Assembly: GCA_007125435.1 (NCBI GenBank)
Contig: SLDF01000022.1
Coordinates: 1-8,848 of the forward strand
Length of the DNA stretch: 8,848 bases
Direction of reading: 5' to 3'
Source: Saprospiraceae bacterium
GTDB lineage: Bacteria; Bacteroidota; Bacteroidia; Chitinophagales; Saprospiraceae
Below, one piece after another: positions 7,836 through 8,848 of this stretch; the stretch's first letter is position 1; each line of letters begins with the position of its first letter. Under the pieces are notes generated by a model, which was not told the origin of the DNA, did not search any database, and was given only the letters and a program-made list of their open reading frames with translations. Position numbers and translations under genes: made by a program.

Positions 7836-7934
7836 CGTTTGGCATTCGCCTCACTTCGGCTGTTTATGCAAACGATCGGCTATCGCCTCCGTTTGCTGTT
7901 TACGCTGAAAGCACTCCGTGCTCTTCGCTGTTTA
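7836..7934. repeat. Three diverged ~32-36 bp units each ending GCTGTTTA
   Basis: GCTGTTTA occurs at 7859-7866, 7895-7902 and 7927-7934, spaced 36 and 32 bp. Each copy follows a C/T-rich stretch and a small potential hairpin: GGC-ATTC-GCC, CGAT-CGGCT-ATCG and GCAC-TCC-GTGC respectively. Sequence between the motifs is poorly conserved while the layout is kept. A 6-bp stem CTTGAA/TTCAAG (7936-7941 with 7956-7961) follows immediately. No gene is apparent here. Confidence 0.45.
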
Positions 7935-7985
7935 GCTTGAAGATGACTGAAGGCTTTCAAGTTTTGTTGGGAAGTTTGGTTTAGT

Positions 7986-8035
7986 TGTTTTGTCACTACT
8001 TTTGCTTCTTTCAGGGCAAAAATAGCGCCAAAACA
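7986..8035. repeat. 50-nt imperfect hairpin
   Basis: Positions 7986-8007 fold onto 8014-8035 with 17 Watson-Crick pairs, 2 G-U pairs and 3 mismatches around a 6-nt loop. The outer stem is TGTTTTG with CAAAACA and the inner is TTTTGC with GCAAAA. Neither strand has a clean T-tract after the stem and no gene ends nearby, so terminator function is not supported. It resembles a dispersed palindromic repeat. Confidence 0.65.
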
Positions 8036-8051
8036 TTGGGTGATAATCCAA

Positions 8052-8105
8052 ATAAGCCAGGGCTGACGCCTTGCGCTATTATAATGCCGGCTCTTTGAGG
8101 CTTAT
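8052..8105. repeat. 7-bp stem ATAAGCC/GGCTTAT enclosing 40 nt
   Basis: ATAAGCC (8052-8058) and GGCTTAT (8099-8105) are exact complements. The enclosed sequence contains the palindrome ATTATAAT and GC-rich patches. It follows the preceding hairpin by 16 nt, so the two may form one structured unit. The pairing could also be chance. Confidence 0.35.
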
Positions 8106-8299
8106 ATCCATCTTTGATCTCGAATTTGGGCAACTACATCAGCTAAAAACGATTTTCATCTTTTTCCTTTTATCTTCCAAAGCGACCTTAGACTTTCCGA
8201 CCATGAGACTTTTGACTTTCAGACCAAAAAAACACCTTAGAATATCTTCTTCGATACAAAAAACATATCAAACAATTAATGGCTATACCTAAGCCTCTA

Positions 8300-8328
8300 A
8301 GCTCCTATGCTCCTGAGCTCCTATGCTC
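8300..8328. repeat. 16-bp period repeat, two copies of AGCTCCTATGCTC
   Basis: AGCTCCTATGCTC occurs exactly at 8300-8312 and 8316-8328. It sits between the two GACYTT repeat clusters and shares their pyrimidine bias. Function is unknown. Confidence 0.7.
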
Positions 8329-8432
8329 TCTCAGACCTTCGACTTTTAGACCAAAAAGGGGGACTTTCGACCTTCAGACCTTCAGACTTTTAGACTCTTA
8401 AAAAGTGACCTTAAGACTTTTGACTCTTATAT

Positions 8433-8494
8433 CTTTTGCCTTGGCTCTTTTACCTTTTGCCTTGGCTCTTTTACCTTTTGCCTTGGCTCTTTTA
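8433..8494. repeat. Tandem repeat, three copies of a 21-bp unit
   Basis: The unit CTTTTGCCTTGGCTCTTTTA plus one C is repeated at 8433-8453, 8454-8474 and 8475-8494, with the last copy ending in A runs. The copies are identical over the 20-nt core, so amplification is recent or maintained. A period divisible by three keeps a GTG-started frame open (repeating Leu-Pro-Phe-Ala-Leu-Ala-Leu), which I regard as accidental because no start signal or flanking domain supports it. Confidence 0.9.
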
Positions 8495-8559
8495 AAATAC
8501 TCCTCTTATCTTTTGTCTTCCAATGCGACCTTGGACTTTTGTTATCACTCTCTACTGTA

Positions 8560-8848
8560 TTGCATCAGCGCTGTGGAGTGGGTGGCGAAGCGAATGCGAA
8601 GCCAGACTCGATGTAGCCTTAGCGAAATCGAGGCCGAGCGAATAGCGAGCCCCGGAACAAGTCTGAAAATAGCCGTCGTATGATCTGAGTCGAAGCTATT
8701 TTGAGTAAGATCGAAGAATAAAAAATGCGCGCATAGCCATAGCTACACTTGATGTCGTCTGAAAAGAGCTAGAGCTTAGAGAATTTTACTTTAGACGAGT
8801 GCTGAAGAGAGAGCATAGCCTCAAGTGCTACGCGACCGATGAAGCAGG
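8560..8848. other. Gene-free GCGAA-rich, stem-rich stretch running off the right edge
   Basis: No believable coding frame is seen. Five GCGAA pentamers lie in 58 bp (8585-8642). Possible stems are CAGACT/AGTCTG (8603-8608 with 8660-8665), CTGAAAATAGC with GCTATTTTGAG (8663-8673 with 8695-8705, 10 of 11), an 8-bp stem at 8756-8763 with 8790-8797 (one G-U), and CACTTGA/TCAAGTG (8746-8752 with 8821-8827) enclosing it. ATGCGCGCAT (8725-8734) is a perfect palindrome. It could be a structured RNA, a decayed element or a repeat family; it may continue beyond the window. Confidence 0.35.

Larger units (their letters stand above)
8173..8539. repeat. Pyrimidine-rich region of degenerate GACYTT repeats bounded by a 24-bp direct repeat
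   Basis: The 24-nt stretches at 8173-8196 and 8516-8539 (both TCTTCCAA-n-GCGACCTT-n-GACTTT) match at 22 of 24 positions. Between them GAC-initiated 7-8 bp words such as GACCTTCA, GACTTTTA and GACTCTTA recur head to tail, mainly at 8184-8225 and 8334-8428. The plus strand is strongly C/T-biased. Open frames across this region start at TTG or GTG and consist of the repeats, so I do not call a gene. Confidence 0.6.

Noticed and set aside
8071..8292. Plus-strand 73-residue frame
   Set aside because: It starts at a TTG, has no start context, and its sequence is produced by pyrimidine-rich repeats.
8173..8539. Repeat-rich stretch as a CRISPR array
   Set aside because: The words are 7-8 bp, degenerate and contiguous, with no regular 25-40 bp repeats and unique spacers, and no cas gene is present.
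8405..8683. Plus-strand 92-residue frame with a hydrophobic Leu-Ala-Leu-Pro-Phe repeat resembling a membrane segment
   Set aside because: The hydrophobic part is the translation of the 3 x 21 bp tandem repeat, the start is GTG, and the C-terminal part shows no domain.

Overview
The window looks like a piece of a Bacteroidota chromosome (Saprospiria, Cytophagia or Flavobacteriia-like). The main evidence is two secreted proteins ending in type A sorting domains of the type IX secretion system (T9SS), a system confined to that phylum and its relatives. Supporting signs are signal peptides, starts without Shine-Dalgarno sequences, an upstream box matching the Bacteroidota TAnnTTTG promoter element, and moderate to low GC.

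Positions 1-7283 hold three genes, all on the minus strand, so transcription runs right to left. First comes a secreted glycoside hydrolase of the glycoamylase family (PF10091; likely GH144-type), with an FN3-like N-terminal domain and a T9SS tail (5433-7283). After 23 bp comes a 1057-residue secreted protein made of six carbohydrate-binding-like beta-sandwich repeats plus a T9SS tail (2236-5409). After a further 155 bp, which contain a perfect 15-bp hairpin, comes a second glycoamylase-family protein fused to a C-terminal alpha/beta-hydrolase (esterase-like) domain (1-2080). This last gene is cut by the left window edge just after its catalytic histidine. Together they read as an extracellular glucan-processing operon: two divergent paralogous hydrolases, an esterase that may remove acyl decorations, and a multivalent binding protein. 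The best-known PF10091/GH144 enzymes act on beta-1,2-glucans, but the substrate here is inferred, not shown. No SusC/SusD pair, transporter or regulator lies inside the window.

Positions 7284-8848 (about 1.56 kb) carry no believable gene. The first 300 bp are AT-rich leader and promoter for the operon. The rest is a dense patchwork of hairpins and repeats. It contains a 14-bp-stem hairpin (7600-7634), a 90-nt imperfect inverted repeat framed by CTATCC motifs (7654-7743), and AGCTGCAAG repeats. It also has three spaced GCTGTTTA motifs, a 50-nt imperfect hairpin (7986-8035) and a second 7-bp stem (8052-8105). Further right are pyrimidine-rich GACYTT-type degenerate repeats (8184-8539), a 3 x 21 bp tandem repeat (8433-8494), and a GCGAA-rich, stem-rich stretch running off the right edge. 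I saw no tRNA, rRNA, CRISPR array, transposase or attachment site.
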